Shown here in pieces: positions 55,973 through 64,000 of a stretch of 64,000 bases of DNA (positions within the stretch are counted from its first letter, which is position 1; every line of letters starts with the position of its first letter). Where the stretch lies: NCBI RefSeq assembly GCF_900106065.1, contig NZ_LT629796.1:5432501-5496500 (forward strand), read 5' to 3'. This DNA comes from Pseudomonas mandelii (GTDB lineage: Bacteria > Pseudomonadota > Gammaproteobacteria > Pseudomonadales > Pseudomonadaceae). The position numbers and the translations under genes were made by a program. A model generated the notes under the pieces. It worked only from the letters and a program-made list of their open reading frames with translations. It had not been told where the DNA came from and made no database searches.

Positions 55973-58600
55973 ATGACTTCAACGCGTACCTCCAATCCTC
56001 CTTCCGGCATGGTCAGGGTACGCGGTGCCCGGGAACACAACCTCAAGAACATTGACGTCGACATTCCACGGGATGCCCTGGTGGTGTTCACCGGCGTCTC
56101 GGGGTCGGGCAAGTCGTCGCTGGCGTTTTCCACGCTGTACGCTGAAGCGCAGCGCCGCTATTTCGAATCCGTGGCGCCCTACGCGCGGCGGCTGATCGAT
56201 CAGGTCGGTGTGCCGGACGTGGATTCCATCGAAGGCCTGCCCCCGGCCGTGGCCCTGCAACAGCAGCGCGGCACGCCGAGTACGCGGTCTTCGGTGGGCA
56301 GCGTGACGACGCTGTCGAGCCTGATCCGCATGCTGTACTCCCGGGCCGGGAGTTATCCGCCGGGGCAGCCGATGCTGTATGCCGAGGACTTCTCGCCCAA
56401 CACGCCTCAAGGCGCCTGCGCCGAATGTCATGGCCTGGGCCGGGTGTATGAAGTCACCGAAGCCTTGATGGTCCCGGACCCGAGCCTGACCATCCGCCAA
56501 CGGGCGGTGGCGTCCTGGCCCACGGCGTGGCAAGGGCAGAACCTGCGCGACATCCTGGTGACGATGGGCTACGACGTCGACAAACCCTGGCGCGATCTGC
56601 CGAAAAAGCAGCGTGACTGGATCCTCTTCACCGAGGAAACACCGACTGTTCCGGTGTATGCCGGGCTCACCCCGGAAGAAACCAAAGTGGCGCTCAAACG
56701 CAAAATGGAGCCCAGCTACCAGGGCACCTTCACCGGCGCCCGACGCTACATCCTGCACACGTTCAGCCACTCGCAAAGTGCGTTGATGAAGAAGCGCGTC
56801 GCGCAATTCATGCTCGGCAGTCCTTGCCCGTTGTGCGACGGTAAACGGCTCAAGCGCGAGGCGTTGTCGGTGACCTTTGCCGGCTATGACATCGGCGAGC
56901 TGTCGCAGATGCCGTTGCTGCAAGTGGCCGAGGTGCTGAAACCGGTGGCGGCCCACAGCTACCTTGAACAGGCCGATGAGGCGGGCGAGGTGTTGACTCA
57001 CCGTCAGACCCGCGAGGCCCGTGAACAGCGCGTGGCCCACGGCGCCAGCGGCCATGCCAACGCGCCGGATGTGCGGCATACGCCTAACTTGTCGGTGGAG
57101 AAACGCCTGGCCGCGCAACGCATCGCCCAGGATTTACTGGAACGGGTCAGCACGTTGACCGATCTGGGTCTTGGTTATCTGGCGCTGGAGCGCAGCACGC
57201 CGACACTGTCGTCCGGCGAGTTGCAACGGCTGCGCCTGGCCACGCAATTGGGTTCGCAGTTGTTCGGCGTGATCTACGTGCTGGATGAACCGTCGGCCGG
57301 TCTGCATCCGGCCGATGGGGAAGCGCTGTTCGAAGCGCTGCAACGCTTGAAGGCGGCTGGCAATACGTTGTTTGTGGTTGAACACGACCTGGAAACCATG
57401 CGCCGTGCGGACTGGCTGATCGATGTCGGCCCGGCGGCGGGTGAGCATGGCGGTCGGATCCTCTACAGCGGACCGCCACAGGGGCTGACCGAAATCAAAG
57501 ATTCCCAGACCCGCGCCTACTTGTTCGCCGAGCAAGTCACCGAAGCCAGAACCAGCCGCAAGCCGACCGATTGGCTGCGCCTGGAAGGCATCACGCGCAA
57601 TAACCTGAACGACCTCGGCGTCGAGTTTCCCTTGGGGTGTTTTACCTCGGTGACCGGCGTTTCCGGTTCCGGCAAATCGAGCCTGGTCAGTCAGGCCTTG
57701 CTCGAGTTGGTGGGTGCGCATCTGGGGCGCGCGACCAGCGCCAGCGAACCTGAAGAGTTGAGCCTTGAGGACGATGCGCCACAAATCAGCGGCGGTCAGG
57801 TCACGGCGGGGCTGGAATCGATCAAGCGCCTGGTGCAGGTCGATCAGAAACCCATCGGCCGCACGCCGCGCTCGAACCTGGCGACCTACACCGGGCTGTT
57901 CGACAACGTGCGCAAACTGTACGCCGCCACCCCCCAGGCGCAGGCCGAGGGCTACGACGCCGGGCAGTTCTCGTTCAACGTCGCCAAAGGCCGTTGCCCG
58001 ACGTGCGAAGGCGAGGGGTTTGTCAGCGTTGAGTTGCTGTTCATGCCCAGCGTCTATGCACCGTGTCCGACGTGCCATGGCGCTCGCTACAACCCCGAGA
58101 CGCTCGCGATCGTCTGGCAAGGTCTGAACATTGCTCAGGTCTTGCAATTGACCGTGGACGAAGCGGTCGAGGTGTTCGCCGAGCAACCGGGCATTCGCCG
58201 TTCGCTGGAAGTGCTACGCGACATCGGCCTGGGCTATCTGCGCCTCGGCCAGCCAGCCACGGAACTCTCGGGTGGCGAAGCCCAGCGCATCAAACTGGCC
58301 ACCGAGCTGCAACGCAACCAGCGCGGGGCGACGTTGTATGTGCTCGACGAGCCCACCACCGGCTTGCATCCAAGGGACGTTGACCGGCTGCTCGAACAGT
58401 TGAATACGCTGGTCGCGGCGGGGCACACGGTGATTGTGGTGGAGCATGAAATGCGCGTGGTGGCGCAGAGTGACTGGGTGATTGATATCGGGCCGGGGGC
58501 GGGGGATCAGGGCGGCAAGATTGTCGTTGCCGGCACGCCGCAGAAAGTCGCCAAGAGCAAGAAGAGCAGGACTGCGCCGTTCCTGGCCCGGGTCCTATGA
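55973..58600 (+). CDS. uvrA2: Class II UvrA-like ATPase (UvrA2)
   Basis: An 875-residue UvrA homolog, shorter than canonical UvrA (about 940). Two Walker A motifs ([10 protein letters not shown] at residue 41 and again in the second half), the ABC signatures LSSGELQR and LSGGEAQR, and zinc-type cysteine pairs ([32 protein letters not shown]) are present. The first signature departs from LSGGE. The shorter first half suits class II UvrA proteins, which lack the UvrB-binding insertion and are linked to damage tolerance or drug self-resistance. AAGGG precedes the ATG. It is a single gene between kinase genes. Confidence 0.92.
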   Translation: MTSTRTSNPPSGMVRVRGAREHNLKNIDVDIPRDALVVFTGVSGSGKSSLAFSTLYAEAQRRYFESVAPYARRLIDQVGVPDVDSIEGLPPAVALQQQRGTPSTRSSVGSVTTLSSLIRMLYSRAGSYPPGQPMLYAEDFSPNTPQGACAECHGLGRVYEVTEALMVPDPSLTIRQRAVASWPTAWQGQNLRDILVTMGYDVDKPWRDLPKKQRDWILFTEETPTVPVYAGLTPEETKVALKRKMEPSYQGTFTGARRYILHTFSHSQSALMKKRVAQFMLGSPCPLCDGKRLKREALSVTFAGYDIGELSQMPLLQVAEVLKPVAAHSYLEQADEAGEVLTHRQTREAREQRVAHGASGHANAPDVRHTPNLSVEKRLAAQRIAQDLLERVSTLTDLGLGYLALERSTPTLSSGELQRLRLATQLGSQLFGVIYVLDEPSAGLHPADGEALFEALQRLKAAGNTLFVVEHDLETMRRADWLIDVGPAAGEHGGRILYSGPPQGLTEIKDSQTRAYLFAEQVTEARTSRKPTDWLRLEGITRNNLNDLGVEFPLGCFTSVTGVSGSGKSSLVSQALLELVGAHLGRATSASEPEELSLEDDAPQISGGQVTAGLESIKRLVQVDQKPIGRTPRSNLATYTGLFDNVRKLYAATPQAQAEGYDAGQFSFNVAKGRCPTCEGEGFVSVELLFMPSVYAPCPTCHGARYNPETLAIVWQGLNIAQVLQLTVDEAVEVFAEQPGIRRSLEVLRDIGLGYLRLGQPATELSGGEAQRIKLATELQRNQRGATLYVLDEPTTGLHPRDVDRLLEQLNTLVAAGHTVIVVEHEMRVVAQSDWVIDIGPGAGDQGGKIVVAGTPQKVAKSKKSRTAPFLARVL

Positions 58601-58624
58601 TCGTTCCCACGCGTGGGAACGATC
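58599..58624. repeat. 26-base perfect palindrome, minimal GATCGTTCCC element
   Basis: GATCGTTCCCACG and its exact complement meet with no spacer. It overlaps the uvrA2 stop codon and is the shortest member of the repeat family at 45286-45392. It may serve as a terminator stem. Confidence 0.85.
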
Positions 58625-58640
58625 AAAATACGGTTATCGT

Positions 58641-58670
58641 TCTTCGCGGGTAAGCCTCGCTCCTACAGGA
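58641..58670. repeat. Single REP arm
   Basis: TCTTCGCGGGTAAGCCTCGC followed by TCCTACAGGA, matching the left arm of the element at 48800-48868. The facing arm is missing. It lies just past the stop of the hybrid kinase gene. Confidence 0.7.
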
Positions 58671-58676
58671 TCGATG

Positions 58677-60620
58677 TCAGGCGCAGTCGAGCGAGCGTCG
58701 GACTTTGTCCAACAGCTCATTGATCTGAAACGGCTTGATCAGCATCTCCATGCCATCGCCGAGGAATACCTGGCGATTGATCGCGTTCTCCGCGTAGCCG
58801 GTCATGAACAGGATCGGCAAGCCTTCACGCCATCCTCGGGCGACATCGGCCAGTTCCCGGCCGTTCATGCGCGGCAGTCCCACATCCGTCAGCATCAGAT
58901 CAATCGAGGGGTCGTTCTGCAGGCGCTCAAGGGCGCCTTCGATATCGCCCACCTGCGTGCAGCGATACCCGGCATCCACTAACACTTCGGCAACGAACAT
59001 GCGCACCGACGGCATGTCTTCGACAATCAGTACATGCTCGCCCGCGCCCTGTTGATCGACGGTCGCCGGTTCCGCTTCCGTGGTGGTCGGGTCGGCGCTG
59101 GCGGGCAACATGATCGTGACTTCGGTGCCGCGACGGGCCACGCTGCGGATGTGCGCATCGCCCCCCGATTGCCGGGCGAACCCGTAAATGCTCGACAACC
59201 CCAACCCGGTGCCCTGGCCCAGTGGCTTGGTGGTAAAAAACGGGTCGAACACCTTGTCGATCACACTGTGTTCGATGCCCGTCCCGTCATCGCGCACTGA
59301 AAGCGCGACATACGCTCCGTCCGCCAGTTTCAGGTCGCCGTGGGAATACGCCGCATAGGTGCTGACCCAGATATTTCCGCCTTGGGGAAGGGCGTCGCGG
59401 GCGTTGATCACCAGGTTGAGCACGGCGCTTTCCAGCTGGATCGGGTCGACCAGGGCAATCGCGGCCTTGGAGGTCAATTCGAGTTTCAGCGCAATGTGTT
59501 CGCCGATGGTGCGCACCAGCAATTCTTCGAGGGAACGGATGTGTTCGTTGATGTCCACCGGACGCGTATTGAGCGGTTGCTGGCGCGCGAACGCCAACAA
59601 GCGATGGGTCAGCGAGGCGGCGCTCATGGCCGAGTTCAGCGCCGCTTCGGCATAGAACTGGACCTTGTCGGTACGCGAATCGGCCACCCGTTTCTGGATC
59701 AGTTCCAGGCTGGTGATGATGCCGGTCAGCAGGTTGTTGAAGTCATGGGCGATGCCGCCCGTCAGCTTGCCCAGCGCGTCCATTTTCTGCACTTGCAGCA
59801 ACTGGCTCTCGGTGCGCACGCGTGCGGCGATCTCGTGTTCCAGTTGCGAGGTGGCATCGTCGAGACGGGCCAGGTGCGAGCGCTCGCGATGGCGATGCTC
59901 GGTGACATCTTCGACGAATACCAGGCTCAGTTCAGGGGTGCGATACGGCGAAATCTGCCACTCGGTTTCCCGCAGCTCCCCGTCGATGCGCATATTCAGC
60001 GTGCCTTTCCAGCGTTCACCCGCCGTCAGGCGCACCCGCAATTCATCGAGGATCGACTCCTGTTGCTCGGCGAAGCATTCACGCAAGCTCTGTGGATCGC
60101 GATTGTCCTGAATCAGTCGGGCGAAGGCGTGATTGCATTCGTGGACTTTGAATTGCGCGTCGAGCACCGCGATGGGGGCCGAGACGTTGACGAAAATCTC
60201 CCGAAAACGCGCCTCGCTTTCTCGCAGGGCGTTTTCCGTTTCACGCACCCGCAGCAGGGTGCGCAGGGTGGCCAGCAATACGTCCGGGTCCACGGGGTGG
60301 ATCAGGTAGGCATCGGCCCCGGCGTCCAGGCCAGTGATGATGTCGCCGGTCTGGATCGACGCCGCCGACACGTGAATCACCGGCAACAGCGCCGTGGCCG
60401 GCTCCGAACGCAGCTTGCGCACGATATCGAAGCCACTCATGTCCGGCAGGTTGACATCCAGGATCAGCGCGTCGATCAATTCGCTGTCGATCAGCGCCAG
60501 GCCGTCGCCGCCGGTCCCGGCTTCGAGCACGAGGTAACCGTGGCGTTCCAGGCGTCGACGCAGGGCATAGCGGGTGGCGACGTTGTCATCGACGATCAAC
60601 AGGCGGATGTCACGTTTCAT
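58677..60620 (-). CDS. Hybrid histidine kinase (REC-PAS-HisKA-HATPase-REC)
   Basis: A 647-residue soluble protein. Receiver 1 has its phospho-Asp in LILDVNLPDMSG. A PAS domain follows (about 140-260), then a HisKA domain with His in [13 protein letters not shown], a HATPase domain ([20 protein letters not shown]) and receiver 2 with LMLTDVGLPRMNG. There is no DNA-binding domain. It is the last gene of the stressosome operon and overlaps the upstream kinase gene by 11 bases. It probably receives phosphate from that kinase through receiver 1 (inference). Confidence 0.92.
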   Translation of the reverse strand: MKRDIRLLIVDDNVATRYALRRRLERHGYLVLEAGTGGDGLALIDSELIDALILDVNLPDMSGFDIVRKLRSEPATALLPVIHVSAASIQTGDIITGLDAGADAYLIHPVDPDVLLATLRTLLRVRETENALRESEARFREIFVNVSAPIAVLDAQFKVHECNHAFARLIQDNRDPQSLRECFAEQQESILDELRVRLTAGERWKGTLNMRIDGELRETEWQISPYRTPELSLVFVEDVTEHRHRERSHLARLDDATSQLEHEIAARVRTESQLLQVQKMDALGKLTGGIAHDFNNLLTGIITSLELIQKRVADSRTDKVQFYAEAALNSAMSAASLTHRLLAFARQQPLNTRPVDINEHIRSLEELLVRTIGEHIALKLELTSKAAIALVDPIQLESAVLNLVINARDALPQGGNIWVSTYAAYSHGDLKLADGAYVALSVRDDGTGIEHSVIDKVFDPFFTTKPLGQGTGLGLSSIYGFARQSGGDAHIRSVARRGTEVTIMLPASADPTTTEAEPATVDQQGAGEHVLIVEDMPSVRMFVAEVLVDAGYRCTQVGDIEGALERLQNDPSIDLMLTDVGLPRMNGRELADVARGWREGLPILFMTGYAENAINRQVFLGDGMEMLIKPFQINELLDKVRRSLDCA

Positions 60621-61485
60621 CGGCGGGCTCCATGGCGATGGCCAGCGGGATGATCACGAAAAAGGTCGAGCCGACCCCGGGCGTGCTTTCTACCCCGACG
60701 TCGCCTCCCAGCAGCGCGGCGAAGCGTTTGCACAAAGACAAGCCCAGACCAGTACCGCGCAAGCGTTTCTGCAAGGGCGAATCGACTTGGGAAAAGTCCT
60801 CGAACAATGCGCCATGTAGCTCGGTAGCGATACCTATTCCTGTATCCGTGACGGCAAAGCGCACGTGGCTGGAGCCTTCGAGCGAGGCCGAGACGCGTAC
60901 TTCACCGCGTGTGGTGAATTTCAGCGAGTTGGAAATAAAGTTGCGCAGGATCTGCGCGAGCTTCTTGTCATCGGTGTACAGGCGCGGCAGGCCAACCGGT
61001 TCTTCAAAGATCAGGTCCACGGCGGATGCATTGACGATCGGGCGAAACATGCCGCGCAGGGCGGCAAACAGGTCGAACATGTCGAACCAGGCGGGCGAGA
61101 TGGTGATGCGCCCGGCCTCGATTTTCGCCAGGTCGAGCAAGTCGTCGACCATGTCGCTCAGTTCCCGCGCGGCCGTGCTGACGAATGCGACCTGCTTGTG
61201 CTGCTCGGGGCTGAGCGGGCCGTCGAGTTCATCGGTCAGCAGGCTGGCGATGCTCAGGATCGAGCCCAGGGGCGTGCGAAACTCGTGACTCATGTAGGAC
61301 AGGAAGCGGCTCTTGAGGTCCGACGCCTGACGCAGTTCTTCGGCCTGGTTGTCGAGTTCGGCGTAGAGCGCGAGCACGCCCTGATTGGTTTCGTCGAGCT
61401 CTTCGCGCAGCGCCGTGGCTTCACTTTGCAAGCGCTCGATCAATGCCGATTGTTCTTCGATCGGCAGCAGGGGCGATTCAGCCAT
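60610..61485 (-). CDS. Cytoplasmic sensor histidine kinase in the stressosome operon
   Basis: A 291-residue soluble kinase. A coiled-coil N-terminal part (LIERLQSEATALREELDE) leads to HisKA with His in SYMSHEFRTPLGS. The HATPase part contains NFISNSLKFT, DTGIGI and RGTGLGLSLCKRF. There is no sensor domain, so input must come from a partner, most simply the stressosome proteins encoded just upstream. ATG 61485 overlaps the preceding stop (ATGGCTGA). The downstream hybrid kinase overlaps its end. Confidence 0.92.
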   Translation of the reverse strand: MAESPLLPIEEQSALIERLQSEATALREELDETNQGVLALYAELDNQAEELRQASDLKSRFLSYMSHEFRTPLGSILSIASLLTDELDGPLSPEQHKQVAFVSTAARELSDMVDDLLDLAKIEAGRITISPAWFDMFDLFAALRGMFRPIVNASAVDLIFEEPVGLPRLYTDDKKLAQILRNFISNSLKFTTRGEVRVSASLEGSSHVRFAVTDTGIGIATELHGALFEDFSQVDSPLQKRLRGTGLGLSLCKRFAALLGGDVGVESTPGVGSTFFVIIPLAIAMEPADET

Positions 61486-62494
61486 GGGCAGCCTCCAGTG
61501 CAACGACCAGTACCGTTACATCGTCCCGGCCGCGACAGAAGTCGCGATGCAGGACCGCGGCGATCACGGCGGGATGGCGATACACCAGGCCGGGGTAATC
61601 GTGGAGGTTCCAACGGGATTGCAGGCCGTCGCTGTACATGATCAATAGATGTCCGTTCACATGAGCGTAGTCAAAGGGTTGGGCTTTGCGGTATTGCCCG
61701 CCGACGATTCCCGGATGGGACGCCAGGCCACGGGACTTGTCCGCACTGATCAGGCTGCCGCCGATATTGCCGATACCGGTGAATCTCAGCGTACCGAGAT
61801 GACCGTCGAACTGCGCAATCGCCAGCGCACCGCCGCGGGTGCCTGTCATGGCCTGGTGAATGTCTTCGAGCAGGTACACCGGCGAGGCAAAAGGGGCCAG
61901 GGCGAAAGCTTTTTCACCGGCGCGGGCGGCGCGTTCGGCTTCTTCGCCATGACCCAGGCCGTCGATCACCAACGCGCTGAGGTTCGCCCCGTCAAACGCC
62001 AGGTGCCAGACATCGCCGCACGCCGGGTCGTTGTGCAGCGAGTGCTGGCTGATGCCGATGCGCAAGTCGGCGGCCTTGCTGGCGCGTGGATATAACCGGG
62101 CCAATAACACGGTGCCGCGCGAGTCGGTATGAACATCGAAGACTTCCGCCTGGCGCGACACTGCCCCCAAGCCGATACCCTGCGTACCGCCCGTGGAAAA
62201 CCCGTCCGTCATGCACGCCTGCAGGTCAAAGCCTTGGGCACGGTCCACTGCGAGTATCTCTATGCCGTTGGCGCTGCTGCCCGGCAGGATGCGCAGGTGC
62301 AATTCGCCACGGCCCGCATGCTTGAGCACGTTGCTGGCCAATTCAGTGGCCACCAGCGCCACGCGTCCGGCATCCGTCGCGTCGAAACCGTTGTCTTCGG
62401 CGAGCTTCTGCGCCGTGCGCCGGGCATGGCCGATCTGGCTGCTGTCCTCGATCAACAGCACTTGGGTCAGCGACCCCCCGATGTTCATGTCCAT
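61478..62494 (-). CDS. Fusion of RsbT-like ATPase and RsbX/SpoIIE-like phosphatase
   Basis: A 338-residue two-domain protein. Residues about 1-135 are a GHKL anti-sigma-factor-type kinase domain (VALVATELASNVLKH, then TGGTQGIGLGAV). Residues about 150-335 are a PP2C-type phosphatase similar to RsbX, with metal aspartates in ALVIDGLGHGEEAE, IMYSDGLQSRW and GRDDVTVLV. In Bacillus, RsbX removes phosphate from the stressosome proteins RsbR and RsbS to reset them. Fusion to a kinase-like domain suggests a self-contained reset module. It overlaps the upstream rsbT by 10 bases. Confidence 0.9.
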   Translation of the reverse strand: MDMNIGGSLTQVLLIEDSSQIGHARRTAQKLAEDNGFDATDAGRVALVATELASNVLKHAGRGELHLRILPGSSANGIEILAVDRAQGFDLQACMTDGFSTGGTQGIGLGAVSRQAEVFDVHTDSRGTVLLARLYPRASKAADLRIGISQHSLHNDPACGDVWHLAFDGANLSALVIDGLGHGEEAERAARAGEKAFALAPFASPVYLLEDIHQAMTGTRGGALAIAQFDGHLGTLRFTGIGNIGGSLISADKSRGLASHPGIVGGQYRKAQPFDYAHVNGHLLIMYSDGLQSRWNLHDYPGLVYRHPAVIAAVLHRDFCRGRDDVTVLVVALEAAHG

Positions 62495-62889
62495 CGGGTG
62501 ATCGTGATGCGAGTGCCCTGTCCGGGTACGGTGTCCAGTTCGAACTCATCCACCAGCCGTTTCGCGCCTGTCAGGCCAAGGCCCAGGCCGCTGCCGGAAG
62601 TCCAGCCGTCGGTCATTGCCAGTTTGATGTCCGGGATGCCCGGGCCTTCATCTCGAAACGTCAGGCGCAGGCCGACCCGCGAGTTTTCGTCGAGGATCTG
62701 CCAGTCCATGTCGCCTCCGCCGCCATAGACCATGGTGTTGCGCGCCAGCTCGCTGACGGCGGTCACCAGTTTGGTCAGGTCGATCAGGCGCATGCCGCAC
62801 TCGGTGGCCAGCTTGCGCGCCGTCTGCCGGGCCAGGACCACGTCCTGCTCGATTTGAATGGGCTGAGTGCCGCTGCTGCGCAGGGTCAT
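62485..62889 (-). CDS. rsbT: RsbT-like serine/threonine kinase (anti-sigma factor family)
   Basis: A 134-residue GHKL ATPase. The N-box is in TAVSELARNTMVYGGGG, and the nucleotide lid motifs are DEGPGIPDIK and SGSGLGLGLTGAKRL. In Bacillus, RsbT is held by the stressosome, phosphorylates RsbR and RsbS under stress, is released and activates a downstream phosphatase. Its start overlaps the rsbS stop (ATGA). No sigma-B, RsbV or RsbW gene is visible in the window, so its output must differ from Bacillus. Confidence 0.92.
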   Translation of the reverse strand: MTLRSSGTQPIQIEQDVVLARQTARKLATECGMRLIDLTKLVTAVSELARNTMVYGGGGDMDWQILDENSRVGLRLTFRDEGPGIPDIKLAMTDGWTSGSGLGLGLTGAKRLVDEFELDTVPGQGTRITITRWT

Positions 62890-63248
62890 TGCTCGCGTAC
62901 TCGTTCCTGGAGCAGTTTCATCCCGCGCTCGACGTTCAGCGCGGTGCTGACGCCGGGCAAGGTCAGCCCGAGCTCTACCAGCGTGATCGCGACCGCAGGC
63001 TGCATGCCGACCAGCACGGTCTGGGCATCCATGATTTTCGACAGGCCGGAGATGGTGCCGATCATTCGACCGATGAACGAGTCGACCATGTCCAGCGCCG
63101 AGATGTCGATCAACACGCCGCGAGCGGAAGTCTTGCTGATGCGTTCAGAGAGATCGTCCTGGAGCATGAGGGCAAGCTGGTCATGCATGTCGACCTGAAT
63201 GGTCACCAGCAGGAAGTCGCCCATCTGCAAAATCGGAATGCGCTCCAT
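62886..63248 (-). CDS. rsbS: RsbS-like STAS-domain stressosome scaffold protein
   Basis: A 120-residue single STAS domain. S57 in DISALDMVDSFIG matches the serine that RsbT phosphorylates in Bacillus RsbS. The C-terminal helix region contains MQPAVAITLVELGL. Its length is normal for RsbS. It starts four bases after the rsbR stop and overlaps rsbT by ATGA, the same R-S-T order as in Bacillus. Confidence 0.93.
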   Translation of the reverse strand: MERIPILQMGDFLLVTIQVDMHDQLALMLQDDLSERISKTSARGVLIDISALDMVDSFIGRMIGTISGLSKIMDAQTVLVGMQPAVAITLVELGLTLPGVSTALNVERGMKLLQERVREQ

Positions 63249-63252
63249 CGTC

Positions 63253-64000
63253 TTAAACCGTCTTGCTGACGGTGATTCCCAGACGGGTCAGGGCCAGTTT
63301 CAGGGCATCGGCCAGGTTGGCCTTGGTGACCACGCCTTGCAGGTCCAGCCCCAGGTGAACGATGGTCTGTGCGATCTGCGGACGCACGCCGCTGATGATG
63401 CAATCGGCGCCCATCAGGCGAATTGCAGTCACGGTTTTGAGCAGGTGCTGAGCCACCAGGGTGTCAACGGTCGGCACACCGGTGATGTCGATGATGGCGA
63501 TTTCCGAGCCGGTATCGACGATCCGTTGCAGCAGCGATTCCATCACCACCTGGGTGCGTTGCGAGTCCAGGGTGCCGATCATCGGCAGGGCGAGGACGCC
63601 ATCCCAGAGCTTGACCACCGGGGTGGAGAGTTCCAGCAGTTCTTCCTGCTGACGCTTGATCACTGCTTCGCGGGATTTCTGGAAGGTACGGATGGTGTGC
63701 ATGCCCAGCGCGTCGAGCAGCTCGGACACTTGCCAGAGCTGTTCGGCCAGTACCCCAGGATTTTCTTTGTAGTGAGACTGCAGCAGGGAAAACAGCGGAC
63801 CTTTCAGTGAAAAAATGAAACTGGCGGTCTGGTGCGAATCCTGGCCGAGCAGGGCGCGGCTGTGGGAGAGTTTTTCGAGGAACTGACGAGCCTCATCCCA
63901 ACCCGGCGCGGCGATGTTGGGACCGTTGCCGTTTTCCAGGCCCGCGGTCACCAGTTGAAGAAAATCCGAGGTTTGCTGCTTGAGATCGTGGTCTTTGACA
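63253..64000 (-). CDS. rsbR: RsbR-like stressosome sensor protein (partial at window end)
   Basis: The reading frame stays open to the last base of the window (VKDHDLKQQTSDFLQLVTAG upstream of the GTG at 63951), so the true start is outside. The visible 248 or so residues comprise an N-terminal helical globin-like sensor region and a C-terminal STAS domain. The two phospho-threonine positions of Bacillus RsbR are kept: Thr in GVPTVDTLVA and Thr in RPQIAQTIVHLG. It would form the stressosome shell with RsbS; the signal sensed is unknown. Confidence 0.92.
   Translation of the reverse strand, partial: VKDHDLKQQTSDFLQLVTAGLENGNGPNIAAPGWDEARQFLEKLSHSRALLGQDSHQTASFIFSLKGPLFSLLQSHYKENPGVLAEQLWQVSELLDALGMHTIRTFQKSREAVIKRQQEELLELSTPVVKLWDGVLALPMIGTLDSQRTQVVMESLLQRIVDTGSEIAIIDITGVPTVDTLVAQHLLKTVTAIRLMGADCIISGVRPQIAQTIVHLGLDLQGVVTKANLADALKLALTRLGITVSKTV

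Overview
The window looks like a chromosomal segment of a Pseudomonas, most likely of the fluorescens group. Signs are the GC-rich coding sequence, the 5S rRNA sequence, the Pseudomonas-type REP repeats built on TTCGCGAGCAAGCC and GCTCCCACA, a lexA-imuA-imuB-dnaE2 SOS cassette, and OprD, YccA and AcsA proteins of pseudomonad type. I see no phage, insertion sequence, integrase or CRISPR array. This is inference from sequence features alone.

Layout. (1) 1-640: 3' end of an rRNA operon (23S tail, 5S, terminator). (2) 777-13227: acetyl-CoA synthetase, an amino-acid-type chemoreceptor, and a 2-aminoethylphosphonate (2-AEP) catabolic region: aldehyde dehydrogenase, phnX, an organophosphate-type permease, phnW, a FAD amine oxidase, a RidA-like protein and a LysR regulator. 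Together they can take 2-AEP to phosphonoacetaldehyde, then acetaldehyde plus phosphate, acetate and acetyl-CoA. A block of about 45 bases recurs upstream of phnW and between ridA and lysR and looks like the LysR operator. (3) 13393-23447: an IclR-controlled uptake and acyl-CoA pathway: PaaG-like crotonase, NDP-forming acyl-CoA ligase, nitrate/taurine-type ABC importer, OprD porin and a FadB-like bifunctional enzyme. The 17-base palindrome GTTCCACNNNGTGGAAT occurs at both promoter regions. The substrate is unknown. (4) 23723-37553: mixed genes: TonB receptor, tRNA-Ser, YccA, small lipoprotein, Lrp regulator, EamA exporter, FUSC membrane protein, GapN-like dehydrogenase, Dyp peroxidase, Gfo/Idh/MocA enzyme, TorF porin, exported amidohydrolase and LysR regulator. 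(5) 37592-43323: SOS mutagenesis cassette with a LexA2-type box over the first start codon.

(6) 43532-45270: three-lipoprotein operon (CsgG family, DUF4810, DUF799). (7) 45406-53593: PotABCD-type importer, two amidohydrolases and a flavin reductase, divergent from a GntR regulator; probably uptake and deamination of a small nitrogen compound. (8) 53740-64000: a PAS hybrid histidine kinase, an orphan class II UvrA, and a tightly overlapping minus-strand operon encoding a stressosome module (RsbR, RsbS, RsbT, an RsbT-RsbX-like fusion) followed by a histidine kinase and a hybrid kinase. RsbR runs off the window end. Region 8 is the most unusual signalling arrangement here; regions 2, 3 and 7 are the best candidates for uncharacterised catabolic modules.
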